Shown here: positions 16,227-25,345 of the stretch, one piece after another
How the letters are laid out: each line of letters opens with the position of its first letter
How positions within the stretch are numbered: position 1 is the stretch's first letter
Assembly (NCBI RefSeq): GCF_028693135.1
Contig: NZ_JAQUVZ010000041.1
Coordinates: 1-33,475 of the forward strand
Direction of reading: 5' to 3'
Source of the DNA: Methanosarcina sp.
GTDB taxonomy: Archaea; Halobacteriota; Methanosarcinia; Methanosarcinales; Methanosarcinaceae
Length of the DNA: 33,475 nt
Translations under genes and position numbers: made by a program
The notes under the pieces: generated by a model
The model's database searches: none
Told to the model about the DNA's origin: nothing
The model's input: only the letters and a program-made list of their open reading frames with translations

Positions 16227-19124
16227 TTATTTCACCTTTTTTTCCTTTCTTCTATACACAAACACTGCAAGCAAACCGGCGATCCCATAAATCATCTCAA
16301 ATCCCGGCGCGCTCGCACTTTCTTTTGAACCAGTTTCCTGTTCAGCTTCAAGTCCTTTACTTCCCGCATCGGTTTCATTGACCATTCTGGTCTCTGATTC
16401 AAGCTTTACTCCAGTTTCATGTTCTCCAGAAGTGCTTTTTGCCTCCCCTGTAATAACAAAGGACGAGAATTCCGGGGTTTCGGCTGTGAAATACAGGTAC
16501 GTGTCATCTTCCCTTGATAAGCTGGCTGGCAGTTGCTCCCACATCTTATCACTGTATGAGTTCAGGGCTATAGAAGATTGGTCTATCTTTTTATCCTGTA
16601 TCCAGTCCTTTTCCACCTTGAAACAGACTGCAGGGTTTTCGATGTTATTTGAGGTTGCAACTCCTCCGTTTCCGACCCAGACATTAAAGAACTTGTAGAC
16701 CTCACCTGCAGGCAATTCAGAAACCAGAGAGGATTTGTCTTTCAGCATCTCGGCAACGGTTGTGGTTTTGCCCAGAGTCCTCTTTGCGTCAAAGCTCACA
16801 TACACAACACAGGTTGCGTTTTTTGCGAAATCAAACTTTACCTCTTTGCCGTTTGTAATGAACACCTGGGAAAGTTCCTTTACCTCAACATTTTTTGCAG
16901 ATTCGGGTGAGCCCCCACCCCCGCCACCACTGCTTCCGCTGCTGCTGTGGCTACTCCCTCCACTGGAACTGGTAACTTCTGGATCTGTAATGTCTGCTGT
17001 AACGACGATGTAGTCTGGTTTTGTTACTGTACTGTTACCTGTGGCATTTTCCACAGTCAGACTGATTGTGTAAGTCCCTGGCGTTGTAAACGTGTGTGTT
17101 GCATTCATGGCGTGTTTTGAATTGATACCATCACCGAAATCCCAGAGCCAGGAAGTTGGTGCTTCGATAGTCCCGGTATCAGTGAATAAAACAACCAGAG
17201 GTGCAACACCAGAAGTTACATTCGCAGAGAAATCTGCCACCTGGGCTTCAGGAGCTGTGACCGTTATATAATTGTATTTTGTTGCAATAGCCATCCCGCC
17301 GCGGGCATCCATGTATAGTGTTACGGTATACTTTCCGGGCTTTTCGTAGACATGCGTTGCATATGGTGTTGCAGAATCATTGCCGTCCACCACATAGGTT
17401 TGAATGACTCCATCTCCGAAATTCCATTCACGCCATATGGGATAGTTTGGAAGCTCAGCATCCAGGTCGTCGACGAATGTCACCGTTAGCGGGGCATTTC
17501 CAGATGTTACATCGGCCGAAAAATATGCATGGGTTACAGGCTCGTCCATGATCCCGACGAGTACGTAACCGTATTTGCTTGTTGTATTGCTGCCAATAGA
17601 ATTAGCTACGGTTAAGTTAACAGTATATCCGCCCATAGCAGTGTATGCATGTTCCGGGTTTTGGGCTGTTGAAGTGCCACCGTCCCCAAAGTCCCAGAGC
17701 CAGGAAGTAGGCGACTCGGTGCTATTGTCGATGAACGACACGGTTTCATTTATGGAAATTGATCTTCCATACTCGCTCATTTGCTCTGCCTGCGGAGAAA
17801 AGAAATTCGCGACCGGTGCATGTGAAGGAGTGACAGTAATACAATTTAATTTATTCACTGTGCTACTGCCAGCAGCATTGGTAACTGTTAGACTAACGTT
17901 ATAAGTTCCCGGACTCGTGAATGTGTGTGTAGCCGTTCGGGCATGCTTTGAGGTAATCCCGTCTCCGAAGTCCCAGAGCCAGGAAGTTGGAGACCCACCA
18001 GTGCCGGAATCAGTAAACAACACTACCAGAGGGGCATTTCCGGAAGTTACATTGGCTGTGAAGTCGGAAATAGGTAATACTGAGTTATACTTAGCTGTGA
18101 GTGGTAGATAGTCATAGTTCTTTTCAGATATTGCATAAGCTGAATCTGCAATACCATCTCCATTTGCATCAATAGCAGTCTGAGAGAACCCAGTTCCATC
18201 CGGCTTTGCCCAATAATTACCTCCAATATATGATCCACCAATTATGTTTGTACCCACAGTGAGTGAGTTGTTCCAGGTATATGTGTTTTCAAAGTCTCCA
18301 AACTTTACATTCACTGTGTTATTGAAATAATTATTATAGGCTCCTTTAGTTTCTAAAGAACCAACCACTTTAAGCCCACAGTCTGAGCAGTACATTATTT
18401 TATTTCCAATTAAATTTGCACCACCGGTTTCTCCGGCTACTACTCCTACACCACAATTTGTGATTTCGTTGTTTTCTATATCATAAGATAAGCCAGAAAC
18501 ATGTATTCCGACATCACAGTTGTTTATTTTGTTACCACTAATAGGTGGTACATATCTTTCATCATAAACATAAATTCCTATAGGACAATTTAAAATTTCA
18601 TTGTTTGTTATTTCATTGTAATCACCACAACATGATACGTCTATACCAGTACCACCAGTGATTTTGTTTCCAGATATAATAATACCAGAACTCTCAGATC
18701 CTACGCCAATACCACCATTTTCAATAATGTTGTTTGTTATCTGGCTCATATTGTTTAGATAATATTCATTATCACCTAAAAATGCGTTATTAACGTAAAC
18801 ACTGCCATCTATATCAAAGCCAGTTAGTGTTATGCCAACATTGCTTAGAATGATAGTTGCCATAGTGCTGTTTGCTGGTTCAATAAACACGTTATTTGTT
18901 TCTGGTTTAATTGTTAGCCTTGCTTTTGAAACGTTTATGTTTTCAACATAAGTTCCAGGTTTTATTATAAGTACATCTCCAAGTTCTGCACCATCTACAG
19001 CTTCCTGTATTGTAGAACTTGATCCACTTCCGTTGCCCACTATAATATCTCTTGCCGATACTGTAGATGGTACTCCCACCAGGAATATCAAAGTAAAAAC
19101 TATAAATAGAGTTTTACTCTTCAC
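16227..19124 (-). CDS. surface protein: beta-helix, four PKD domains, PGF-pre-PGF, PGF-CTERM
   Basis: 965 residues. Signal peptide 1-24 (LFIVFTLIFLVGVPSTVSA); NosD-type right-handed beta-helix about 25-345 (repeated N-x-I-x-N-N steps); PKD domains near 352-432, 435-525, 530-625 and 628-708, three with SWLWDFGDG and one with REWNFGDG; a Ser/Gly linker about 713-737; a PGF-pre-PGF domain about 741-895; and a C-terminal PGFEMIYGIAGLLAVFVYRR anchor. The PGF tail is recognised by archaeosortase and leaves the protein bound to the cell surface or S-layer. Role is probably adhesion or polysaccharide binding. GTG start at 19124, set by GGGGGAAA 7 nt upstream. A perfect palindrome lies just before that site. 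Confidence 0.93.
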   Translation of the reverse strand: MKSKTLFIVFTLIFLVGVPSTVSARDIIVGNGSGSSSTIQEAVDGAELGDVLIIKPGTYVENINVSKARLTIKPETNNVFIEPANSTMATIILSNVGITLTGFDIDGSVYVNNAFLGDNEYYLNNMSQITNNIIENGGIGVGSESSGIIISGNKITGGTGIDVSCCGDYNEITNNEILNCPIGIYVYDERYVPPISGNKINNCDVGIHVSGLSYDIENNEITNCGVGVVAGETGGANLIGNKIMYCSDCGLKVVGSLETKGAYNNYFNNTVNVKFGDFENTYTWNNSLTVGTNIIGGSYIGGNYWAKPDGTGFSQTAIDANGDGIADSAYAISEKNYDYLPLTAKYNSVLPISDFTANVTSGNAPLVVLFTDSGTGGSPTSWLWDFGDGITSKHARTATHTFTSPGTYNVSLTVTNAAGSSTVNKLNCITVTPSHAPVANFFSPQAEQMSEYGRSISINETVSFIDNSTESPTSWLWDFGDGGTSTAQNPEHAYTAMGGYTVNLTVANSIGSNTTSKYGYVLVGIMDEPVTHAYFSADVTSGNAPLTVTFVDDLDAELPNYPIWREWNFGDGVIQTYVVDGNDSATPYATHVYEKPGKYTVTLYMDARGGMAIATKYNYITVTAPEAQVADFSANVTSGVAPLVVLFTDTGTIEAPTSWLWDFGDGINSKHAMNATHTFTTPGTYTISLTVENATGNSTVTKPDYIVVTADITDPEVTSSSGGSSHSSSGSSGGGGGGSPESAKNVEVKELSQVFITNGKEVKFDFAKNATCVVYVSFDAKRTLGKTTTVAEMLKDKSSLVSELPAGEVYKFFNVWVGNGGVATSNNIENPAVCFKVEKDWIQDKKIDQSSIALNSYSDKMWEQLPASLSREDDTYLYFTAETPEFSSFVITGEAKSTSGEHETGVKLESETRMVNETDAGSKGLEAEQETGSKESASAPGFEMIYGIAGLLAVFVYRRKEKKVK

Positions 19125-19130
19125 TTTATT

Positions 19131-19137
19131 TCCCCCA
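19131..19137 (-). promoter_or_regulatory. Shine-Dalgarno deciding a GTG start
   Basis: GGGGGAA on the minus strand precedes GTG (19124-19122) and fixes the start of the PKD protein gene. Confidence 0.7.
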
Positions 19138-19143
19138 CATAGC

Positions 19144-19164
19144 CACTATCTTTCAAAGATAGTG
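19144..19164. promoter_or_regulatory. perfect palindrome in the leader of the PKD protein gene
   Basis: CACTATCTTT and AAAGATAGTG are perfect complements separated by a single C, 10-bp arms in all. It lies about 20 nt before the GTG start and directly upstream of the ribosome site. It could be an operator or, in RNA, a hairpin that affects translation. Confidence 0.75.
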
Positions 19165-19184
19165 CAATACATCCTGTACTATCT

Positions 19185-19226
19185 GTTTCAGTCTACCCAC
19201 TTAATGTTTCAGTCTACCCACTTAAT
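19185..19226. repeat. 21-bp tandem duplication
   Basis: Two exact copies of GTTTCAGTCTACCCACTTAA plus a final T, at 19185-19205 and 19206-19226, upstream of the PKD protein gene. The rest of the 19125-19634 spacer is AT-rich and shows no gene. Confidence 0.95.
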
Positions 19227-19634
19227 TAGATAATTTTAAATTAATAATATCACATTTCTTTAAATATGAATTATATTTATTGTTAATTGCACATCCTATA
19301 AATAACCAAACTATGCCCTTAATAATAATTCAATAAGTAAAATTCCTTCTGACTTTTGCTACTTACCAACTTTGATTCAAAATTAGAGTGGGCGAAGACA
19401 GAAATATGTAAAAATGTAAAAATGTAAAAATATAAAAAATACAAAAATGCAAAAAACACCAGAAACAACTTTTATGCAGTATCTTCTCCGATAATAAAAC
19501 TGATTTAAAATAAAGTTAGAAACATAGAAAGAAGCTGAAGAAAAGAGTAATAACCGAAAAATAGAAAGAAATTGAGAACAGGAAAAATTAAGAAAACGTG
19601 GGATGAGCAGAGAAAAGAGTAAACGAAGTGCAGC
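19227..19634. other. AT-rich spacer, nothing found
   Basis: About 400 bp, with A-rich runs of the form AAAATGTAAAAATG around 19410-19445. I see no gene, RNA or clear hairpin. Confidence 0.6.
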
Positions 19635-20291
19635 TCAGACGATCTCTGCTACCTTCTTTTTCGACGCTTTAAACACTTCTTTTGCCCTTGATTCGGTAAG
19701 CCCGGCCCCCATTGCAATTTTCAGGGCGGTTTCATCGGTGATCAGGTTCTCAGGGGCATGGGTATCGGTGTTCAACACAAGCGTTGCCCCGATTTCGAGG
19801 GCAAGCCTGGCAACATGGCCATTTGTCCTATTGTGCCCGTTCCTTGCAGTGATCTCAAGAAATACATTATTCTCTGCCGCAGTCCGGACGTCTTCTTCCG
19901 AGATCAGGCCGGGGTGAGCCAGAATATCTACATACTCGCAGGCAACAGACGCTGCATTTGTCCCGGGAGCGACAGGCTCTGAGATGGTTTCTCCGTGCAC
20001 GACCACGATTTCCGCACCCAGATCTTTGGCTTTCTTTGCAATAGGAGCAATCTTCCTTGGAGGGACATGCGTCAGCTCGACTCCGGACAGGACACGGATA
20101 TCCCATTCATTTTCCAGGTACTTTGCTTTCTTTGCAGCCTCAAGAAGCTGTTCGAGGTTTGTATAGTCTGCGTGGTCGGTAATTGCAATAGCCTCGTAGC
20201 CGTGAATAACAGCCCGCCTGACAAGTTCGCTGGGGAGCAGTTCCCCGTCACTGAAAATTGTGTGAGTATGAAGATCAATCAACCGGATCAC
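19635..20291 (-). CDS. PHP-domain metal-dependent phosphoesterase
   Basis: 218 residues. The PHP fold is shown by the opening metal motif DLHTHTIFSDGE, then AITDHAD, GVELTHVPP, VVVHGETI, DILAHPG and the closing NTDTHAPEN. These provide the His/Asp/Glu ligands of the trinuclear metal site. Relatives include histidinol-phosphatase-like and other small-phosphoester hydrolases; the substrate cannot be read from the sequence. GTG start at 20291, with no clear ribosome site. An alternative in-frame TTG three codons later (before IDLHTH) is possible. rlmE lies 129 bp upstream on the same strand and could share a transcript. Confidence 0.9.
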   Translation of the reverse strand: MIRLIDLHTHTIFSDGELLPSELVRRAVIHGYEAIAITDHADYTNLEQLLEAAKKAKYLENEWDIRVLSGVELTHVPPRKIAPIAKKAKDLGAEIVVVHGETISEPVAPGTNAASVACEYVDILAHPGLISEEDVRTAAENNVFLEITARNGHNRTNGHVARLALEIGATLVLNTDTHAPENLITDETALKIAMGAGLTESRAKEVFKASKKKVAEIV

Positions 20292-20420
20292 CGTGTTTGA
20301 AAAAACTTAGACTTTTTCCACTATTATATAGATTTTCCCTTACAGAGATATAGTTTCCCCATAAGGTATATTTCTGGCACTTATTAAGGACTTTTTAAGT
20401 ACCCTCATGATTCTAAGGAT

Positions 20421-21257
20421 TTATTCGGTTTTTTCAGGATTCCCGGAGTTTTCAGGATTACCAGAGTTTTCAGGATTACCAGAGTTTCCAAGCCTTTCTG
20501 CAACATCGGCAAAAGCAAAATTCGGTTTGACATCTGTTATACTGATCCTGACCTTTTCCCCTACTTCAACTTCCTTTACGAAGACAACGAACCCTTCAAT
20601 AAGCACTGCTCCATCTCCACTTGAGCCGAGCTTCTCGATATCTACAATGAAATTGTCTCCTTTCCTGAGGGGAGCTGTAAGGAATTTCTTTCCGACAACG
20701 TAGATCTCCGCACTTTGTGATCTGGATGCTTGTGGGGAATACGCCTTGACGTGAACAAAGTTATCCCTGACTTTGTCCATGTAATCTTTGAACATATCAC
20801 CCTGAAAGACCTTTACCACAAAGTTTCCCTTTGGCTTGAGTATCTTCTTTGCACACTCAAGGGCCGAGGTTGAAAGCTCAATTGACCGCGCATGGTCGTA
20901 AGACCAGTTTCCTGACAGGTTGGGGGCTGCATCACAGAGCACCACATCAGCTCCTTTAGCCCCGACAATCTGGATAATTTTCTGTATTGTCGAGTCTGCA
21001 TTTATGTCGCCCATAATGGTCTCGACCCCTTCAATTGAAGTGATCCTCTGCAGGTCCACGCCCAGAACCTTCCCTCCGGAAAGCTCTTTTGCGACCTGAA
21101 GCCACCCCCCCGGAGCTGCACCTAAATCAACAACCGAGTCTCCCCGATTGATAATTTTATGTTTATCATTGATCTGTTTAAGCTTATAGGAAGCCCTGGA
21201 CCGGTACCCATCCTCTTTTGCCTGGTGATAATAATAATCTCTTCTATCTCTTGCCAT
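20421..21257 (-). CDS. rlmE: RlmE/FtsJ-type 23S rRNA ribose 2'-O-methyltransferase with TRAM domain
   Basis: 278 residues. The FtsJ/RrmJ fold has the SAM motif DLGAAPGGWLQVA and the catalytic K-D-K-E tetrad: K25 in SYKL, D in LCDAAPN, K in FVVKVFQGD and E in SAEIYVVG. It would methylate a uridine ribose in the 23S A-loop. A C-terminal TRAM domain (about 195-260, KGDNFIVDIEKLG, GFVVFVKEVEVGEKV) adds RNA binding, as in archaeal members. The ATG at 21257 has GGGAAGGT upstream. The very end is an unusual tail of GNPENS repeats made by 18-bp tandem units. Confidence 0.93.
   Translation of the reverse strand: MARDRRDYYYHQAKEDGYRSRASYKLKQINDKHKIINRGDSVVDLGAAPGGWLQVAKELSGGKVLGVDLQRITSIEGVETIMGDINADSTIQKIIQIVGAKGADVVLCDAAPNLSGNWSYDHARSIELSTSALECAKKILKPKGNFVVKVFQGDMFKDYMDKVRDNFVHVKAYSPQASRSQSAEIYVVGKKFLTAPLRKGDNFIVDIEKLGSSGDGAVLIEGFVVFVKEVEVGEKVRISITDVKPNFAFADVAERLGNSGNPENSGNPENSGNPEKTE
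20435..20488. repeat. 18-bp tandem repeat at the rlmE 3' end
   Basis: Three units, 20435-20452, 20453-20470 and 20471-20488, of the form CAGGATTACCAGAGTTTT. In the minus strand they encode the repeated six residues of the RlmE tail. The first unit has three substitutions. Confidence 0.9.
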
Positions 21258-21681
21258 TGCTTACCTTCCCGCACTGAAAGCTCATATAGCTTGCGCAAAA
21301 ATCTTATTGTTAACCAATTGGCAACAATAAATTTAGATTAAATATATACTTAGATTTATATATAATTAGTGTTCTTCGGAATTGGTGAAGAATAAACAGA
21401 TTTTCCTGCATATGCTTTAGAATAACTAGCTAAAAATACATGTAATCGTGTCTCATCCAAAACTCGCTCTCGAAGATCCTCTCCGAAACATGTTTTAGAA
21501 GAGTGGTTTAAGCAAACAACTGAAGAAACTGGGCTCATAATGCATGCACATAAAATTAATACTGTTACCATTTTCGGATTTTAACTCTAAGTTTTAGTAT
21601 ACGCTTGCAGGGCAAACTAAAGCCTAAAATGCCAAAATGAAAAAAAAAGAAAATTCTATTGATTATAGAAATGAAAAAAAA
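21258..21681. other. spacer with one doubtful small frame
   Basis: About 420 bp, AT-rich. The only candidate is a minus-strand frame at 21356-21571. Confidence 0.5.
21356..21571 (-). CDS. hypothetical 71-residue exported protein, doubtful
   Basis: The N-terminus is hydrophobic and signal-like (MVTVLILCACIMSPVSSVVC), with a cysteine that could suit a lipoprotein-type site. The rest is polar and contains one more cysteine. No Shine-Dalgarno is seen and no family is recognised. It could equally be chance. Confidence 0.35.
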   Translation of the reverse strand: MVTVLILCACIMSPVSSVVCLNHSSKTCFGEDLRERVLDETRLHVFLASYSKAYAGKSVYSSPIPKNTNYI

Positions 21682-23349
21682 TTATTTGCTTGTTAGATTA
21701 ATGTCTCTCCCTGCTACTCCAATTAATTCCCAGTGTGAGTCTCCATAAACAGGATTTGGATATTCATAGTATCTATTTGTGTAAATTTCAACTAATACAT
21801 TATGTTGTTTTTCTTTCTCGAAGTCAAGAAGATGGCTGTAATGATACGGCTTCAAATACTCTAAAGTGAGAGGTTCTTCATATAAAGGAGTGTAATCCCC
21901 TAATGTGCTTGCAGCACTCATCGAACTTATATGGACATAAACTGGTAAAATATCTGTTTCAGGGCTCTCTTCAAGGCTTAGAGACTGCGAATTCTTGTGA
22001 AGATAAACAAAATCCATTGAGAGATTTCCTTTTACATAACTATCATTTATCGCCCCTTTATCAATCCAGCTGATATTATTAATTTCGACATTGTTCTCAG
22101 GCAGGTCTGACTCAAACGGGAAGTACCATGCGACAATTGTAAGAATTAATAATATGAACACAATAAGCAGGATCTTTAGAGCTTTCAATAGCAATGACTC
22201 TTTTTTCAGATAAAATACCGTCCCAATTATTATCAGGATGAGAAAAGCAGGTATCAGTTTATTAGCGGTCAATCGGTCATCTATTGTATTTGAAGATATC
22301 TGATTTTCGGACAATTTTTCCGTTTTAATTCCTTTTTCATTATTTAGTAATGTGTTGTTTTCGACAATGTTGCCTGTAGTGTAAATGAGAAGTATGCCAT
22401 ATTTGTCGTTGGAATTTATTTCATTGTTCCGGATAAGAGCACCGTCACCTCTGGAATATATTCCATTTTTGTTGTGTGAAAGCTCGTTGTTCAGGATTCT
22501 ATTGTTTTTATTTGCATGAAGGAGAGTTAAACCCGAATCTCTATTGAAGCTGAAATTATTGTTTTCCAGCCGGTTAGTCTCCGAATCCCACACAACAGAA
22601 CCGGTTAATGTATTATTGACAGCACTGTTGTTTTCTATTTCATTATTAAAGGATGAGGTTAAACAAATACCATGTTTATTCTCAGTAACAACATTTTCTT
22701 TTACAATACTGTCATTTGTTCTGAACAGGGCTATCCCATAATTTTCGTTAAGGCTTGCATTGTTCCTGGAAATTATATTGTTGTTTGAAGATTCTGCAAT
22801 TATTCCATATCGATTATTGAAAACCGTATTTTTATTTATGAAGTTGTTATTTGAGCCGGATACATTTATTCCATGCAAACTGTTTGAAAATAGAGAATTA
22901 CCTTCGATTTTGTTTTCCCGGGAAGAGGAAAGTAGAATGCCGTCTTCGACGTTTGAAACACTATTATCTGATATTTGGCAGTACGAGGCATTGTCCAGAT
23001 ATATCCCGGACCTGAGTTTGCTCTCATTTTCGGCTGTCAAATTGAAACCAACTATGCTGGTGTTTGATGAACTTATGTGAAATATATGATTTGAAGAGTT
23101 TGGAGCTTTGACAGTTACATTAAATGAGCTATTGTCTGCAGTTTTTAAGGAAAGTGATTTGTTGATAAACAGGTTTTCAGAATAAATCCCACTGTAAACA
23201 ATAATGATATCCGTATCATTTGCATTATCGATGGCGTCCTGAATCAAAGTATAATCTGCATTTTTTAATCCTACCGTGATCACGTCCGCAGATACAGGAC
23301 CTATTGAAAAGAAAAGAAGCAACGTAACCAAAATGATTTTCATTTTCAT
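21682..23349 (-). CDS. NosD-type beta-helix protein with two mid-protein membrane helices
   Basis: 555 residues. Signal peptide 1-21 (IILVTLLLFFSIGPVSA), then a right-handed parallel beta-helix about 25-355 with many steps of the form N-x-I-x-x-N-x-x-x-x-N-x-x-G-I. Two hydrophobic helices follow, about 363-382 (LIPAFLILIIIGTVFYLKK) and 390-411 (ALKILLIVFILLILTIVAWYF), and a C-terminal domain of about 140 residues that I do not recognise (W-I-D-K-G onward). With the signal peptide removed, the helical hairpin would put both ends outside. Unlike the PKD protein it lacks a PGF-CTERM tail. Start ATG 23349 has AAAGGTAA before it; ATG 23343 is an alternative. Confidence 0.9.
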   Translation of the reverse strand: MKMKIILVTLLLFFSIGPVSADVITVGLKNADYTLIQDAIDNANDTDIIIVYSGIYSENLFINKSLSLKTADNSSFNVTVKAPNSSNHIFHISSSNTSIVGFNLTAENESKLRSGIYLDNASYCQISDNSVSNVEDGILLSSSRENKIEGNSLFSNSLHGINVSGSNNNFINKNTVFNNRYGIIAESSNNNIISRNNASLNENYGIALFRTNDSIVKENVVTENKHGICLTSSFNNEIENNSAVNNTLTGSVVWDSETNRLENNNFSFNRDSGLTLLHANKNNRILNNELSHNKNGIYSRGDGALIRNNEINSNDKYGILLIYTTGNIVENNTLLNNEKGIKTEKLSENQISSNTIDDRLTANKLIPAFLILIIIGTVFYLKKESLLLKALKILLIVFILLILTIVAWYFPFESDLPENNVEINNISWIDKGAINDSYVKGNLSMDFVYLHKNSQSLSLEESPETDILPVYVHISSMSAASTLGDYTPLYEEPLTLEYLKPYHYSHLLDFEKEKQHNVLVEIYTNRYYEYPNPVYGDSHWELIGVAGRDINLTSK

Positions 23350-23396
23350 AAAATTACCTTTTAAGATAAATTTGTAATTTATTTCGGTTGAATATC

Positions 23397-23421
23397 CCGC
23401 TAGCTTGCTGCGGGGTGCACC
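23397..23421. repeat. short GC hairpin, possible dispersed extragenic element
   Basis: CCCGC and GCGGG flank TAGCTTGCT (23397-23415) and are followed by GTGCACC. The layout CCCG-N-CGGG followed by GCA resembles the hairpin at 1129-1150. It lies in the leader of the beta-helix gene. Confidence 0.5.
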
Positions 23422-23620
23422 AGCGAAACTTTGATTGAACTATCTAAAAAATAGGTCGTTATTTATAAGATAATCCCAAAACTCAGAACTGTATCTCCAA
23501 GTCCTATTTAGAACAGTTAACCAAATTACCAATAGTTCTAAAAACTTTGTGGCTTAAGAACGAAGGTGGTTTTGGAATGATCTAAATAAACGACGGCATT
23601 CATTAAACGTTTACAGTTGG

Positions 23621-24768
23621 TTATACTACAATGACCATACCATTAGAGTATAAATCTGATCCTCCTACATTCTCATATACGTTCTCTTCGAAATTGAAAA
23701 GAGGATTAGATGAGGGATACCAATACATTGTACTTACTCCTGAAACATCATTTGGGTCATTTAGCTTAAAGAATTCACTGTCATCATTATAACCCCTAAG
23801 AACGACAGCATGTGCTTCACCCCATACACTTTCTTCTGATAAATAAAATGGTCGTCCTGTATCAATATAGTATTGGGCACAATCAATTACATATGACAAT
23901 GATCCTGTGTGACTTCTCTTATCTGCATCAATATCTTGGCTTTGTAAGTAATCTTCTGCTTCTGTAGCAGACATTGAACCATAGTCATCCCAAATAGGTC
24001 CAAGTTCTGGATTATTACTATTGTAGAACTCTTCCAGCATTGCACAGACTGCAACTCCACATGCCTGACTCGCTTCAGAATAGCTATAACCTTCATCCAA
24101 ACACAGTTCCCATTGACTTCTATATGGAACAGTTATGTATAGACTGCTTTTCGTGCTTTCTTCTGGAGTAGTACTCTCATACAAACCAACAGATGAACCT
24201 TTCAAAATAATATTGTACTCCGTTTCGTTATTAAGGATGGTACCAGCTAATCCACCGTGACCATCTTGATAAAAAATTCCATGTAAACTATACTTATTAT
24301 TTTCATCCACAAAGTCGGCGAATGTTGCATATCTTTCTATTGCACCTTCATATCTTGTTATGGTTGCATAACCAATTTTCTCATCCCCAACAGTACTATA
24401 AATTGGTTTAGCTCCTTCTGGTACATCCCATCCGATAAATTCTTTTTTTGCTTCGCCTTTCAATTTGATTTTTTCTTCTTTTCCATCAAGATTAATCACA
24501 CCTTCAAGAATAACAAGATTGTTTTCGTCAATAGTACCCGATAGAGAAGCTGTAGCTGATTTTTCACCAGTGATTTTTATGCTTAAGTCAGTATTAGATT
24601 ATTATTTTCTGAAGGAATTGTCAGAATTCCATCGTTTAAAGTTAAAATAACATGTTCGACATTCGAATTGTCAGATATTTTTTCTGCCTGGGCGCCTACT
24701 ATTGGTACAAATGATACCAACACTAGTAGTAGTGTAGTAAAAATCATCTTTTGTTTCGATTTTTGCAT
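23621..24768 (-). pseudogene. secreted C39-like cysteine peptidase, one frameshift
   Basis: The gene starts at ATG 24768 (GAGGTAAAATAA upstream) with a signal peptide (MIFTTLLLVLVSFVPIVGA), then runs into a stop at 24583-24585. The remaining protein continues in another frame: in-frame sequence reads NTDLSIKITGEKSATASLSG and on into the part starting at 24499. A +1 or -2 change in the AAT-rich stretch near 24597-24606 would join them. The peptidase part has VPYRSQW, the nucleophile in SQACGVAVC, the His in EAHAVVLRGYN and the Asp in LNDPND, a complete C39-like (papain-fold) active site. Joined, the protein is about 382 residues. Either the gene is freshly broken, the locus varies in phase, or the sequence has an error. 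Confidence 0.85.
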
Positions 24769-24792
24769 TTATTTTACCTCATCAGATTTACT

Positions 24793-24852
24793 CCAGAGGC
24801 AAGATTACGCAAAGTTTAAACAATATCAAAGCTAAGTATAGCTTGCCTCCGG
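24793..24852. promoter_or_regulatory. leader inverted repeat of the C39 gene
   Basis: GAGGCAAG (24796-24803) and CTTGCCTC (24842-24849) pair exactly, extended to 11 bp with one mismatch. The 38-nt loop contains an inner GCTA/TAGC. It sits 25-85 nt before the ATG and could fold in the 5' leader or be an operator. Confidence 0.5.
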
Positions 24853-25345
24853 GCATCTGTTGTGGAGTTCAGATAACCGGGAAAGCACATTTGAACTCCA
24901 TATATTCCTTTTTATTGAGTATTTAAAAGTTTTCTGGCCAGATCATCAAACTGACTATTTTTATACATTTTCAAATATTCAATAATCCCCTGATTTTCGA
25001 TTGTTTGAGAACATGGACAGAAAACTTATAAGCTAAGAGTTATAGCTAGTGTTTTTTAAGATAAAAAATTTAGAACTCATGCAGCCCGGCAAGTATCTCC
25101 TAATAAATAAAAGATCCTGAGCCCCTCTACGGGTATTATGTTCTGGCCCGCTCCGTTTATGAAAATCTGTGAGCTGAACAGGTTTAAGATGTCCATGGAC
25201 AAATCAAAGCAAACCCTGGAAAAGACCATTTTCCTCAGCAAGGAACTGCTCAAATCCAAACCTGAAAATCGAATATAACTATTATATTATATGGAGACAG
25301 GCTCGTTACAATTAAATATGCCTTCTAGAATTCTGAGAGCTGAAA
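24853..25345. other. intergenic stretch with one doubtful small frame
   Basis: AT-rich spacer between the divergent C39 and DUF1275 genes. TTTAAATAC on the minus strand (near 24918-24926) may be the C39 promoter. A 46-codon frame lies at 25138-25278. Confidence 0.5.
25138..25278 (+). CDS. small hypothetical protein or gene remnant
   Basis: 46 codons, MFWPAPFMKICELNRFKMSM followed by a Lys-rich amphipathic helix (SKQTLEKTIFLSKELLKS). The composition of this 150-bp block is richer in G+C than its surroundings and the frame reads like real protein. The frame also stays open upstream to 25111 without a start. It may be the 3' remnant of a lost gene. No family is recognised. Confidence 0.4.
   Translation: MFWPAPFMKICELNRFKMSMDKSKQTLEKTIFLSKELLKSKPENRI

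Noticed and set aside
25077-25259. 60-codon minus frame
   Set aside because: Antisense to the more protein-like plus frame at 25138; no family features.
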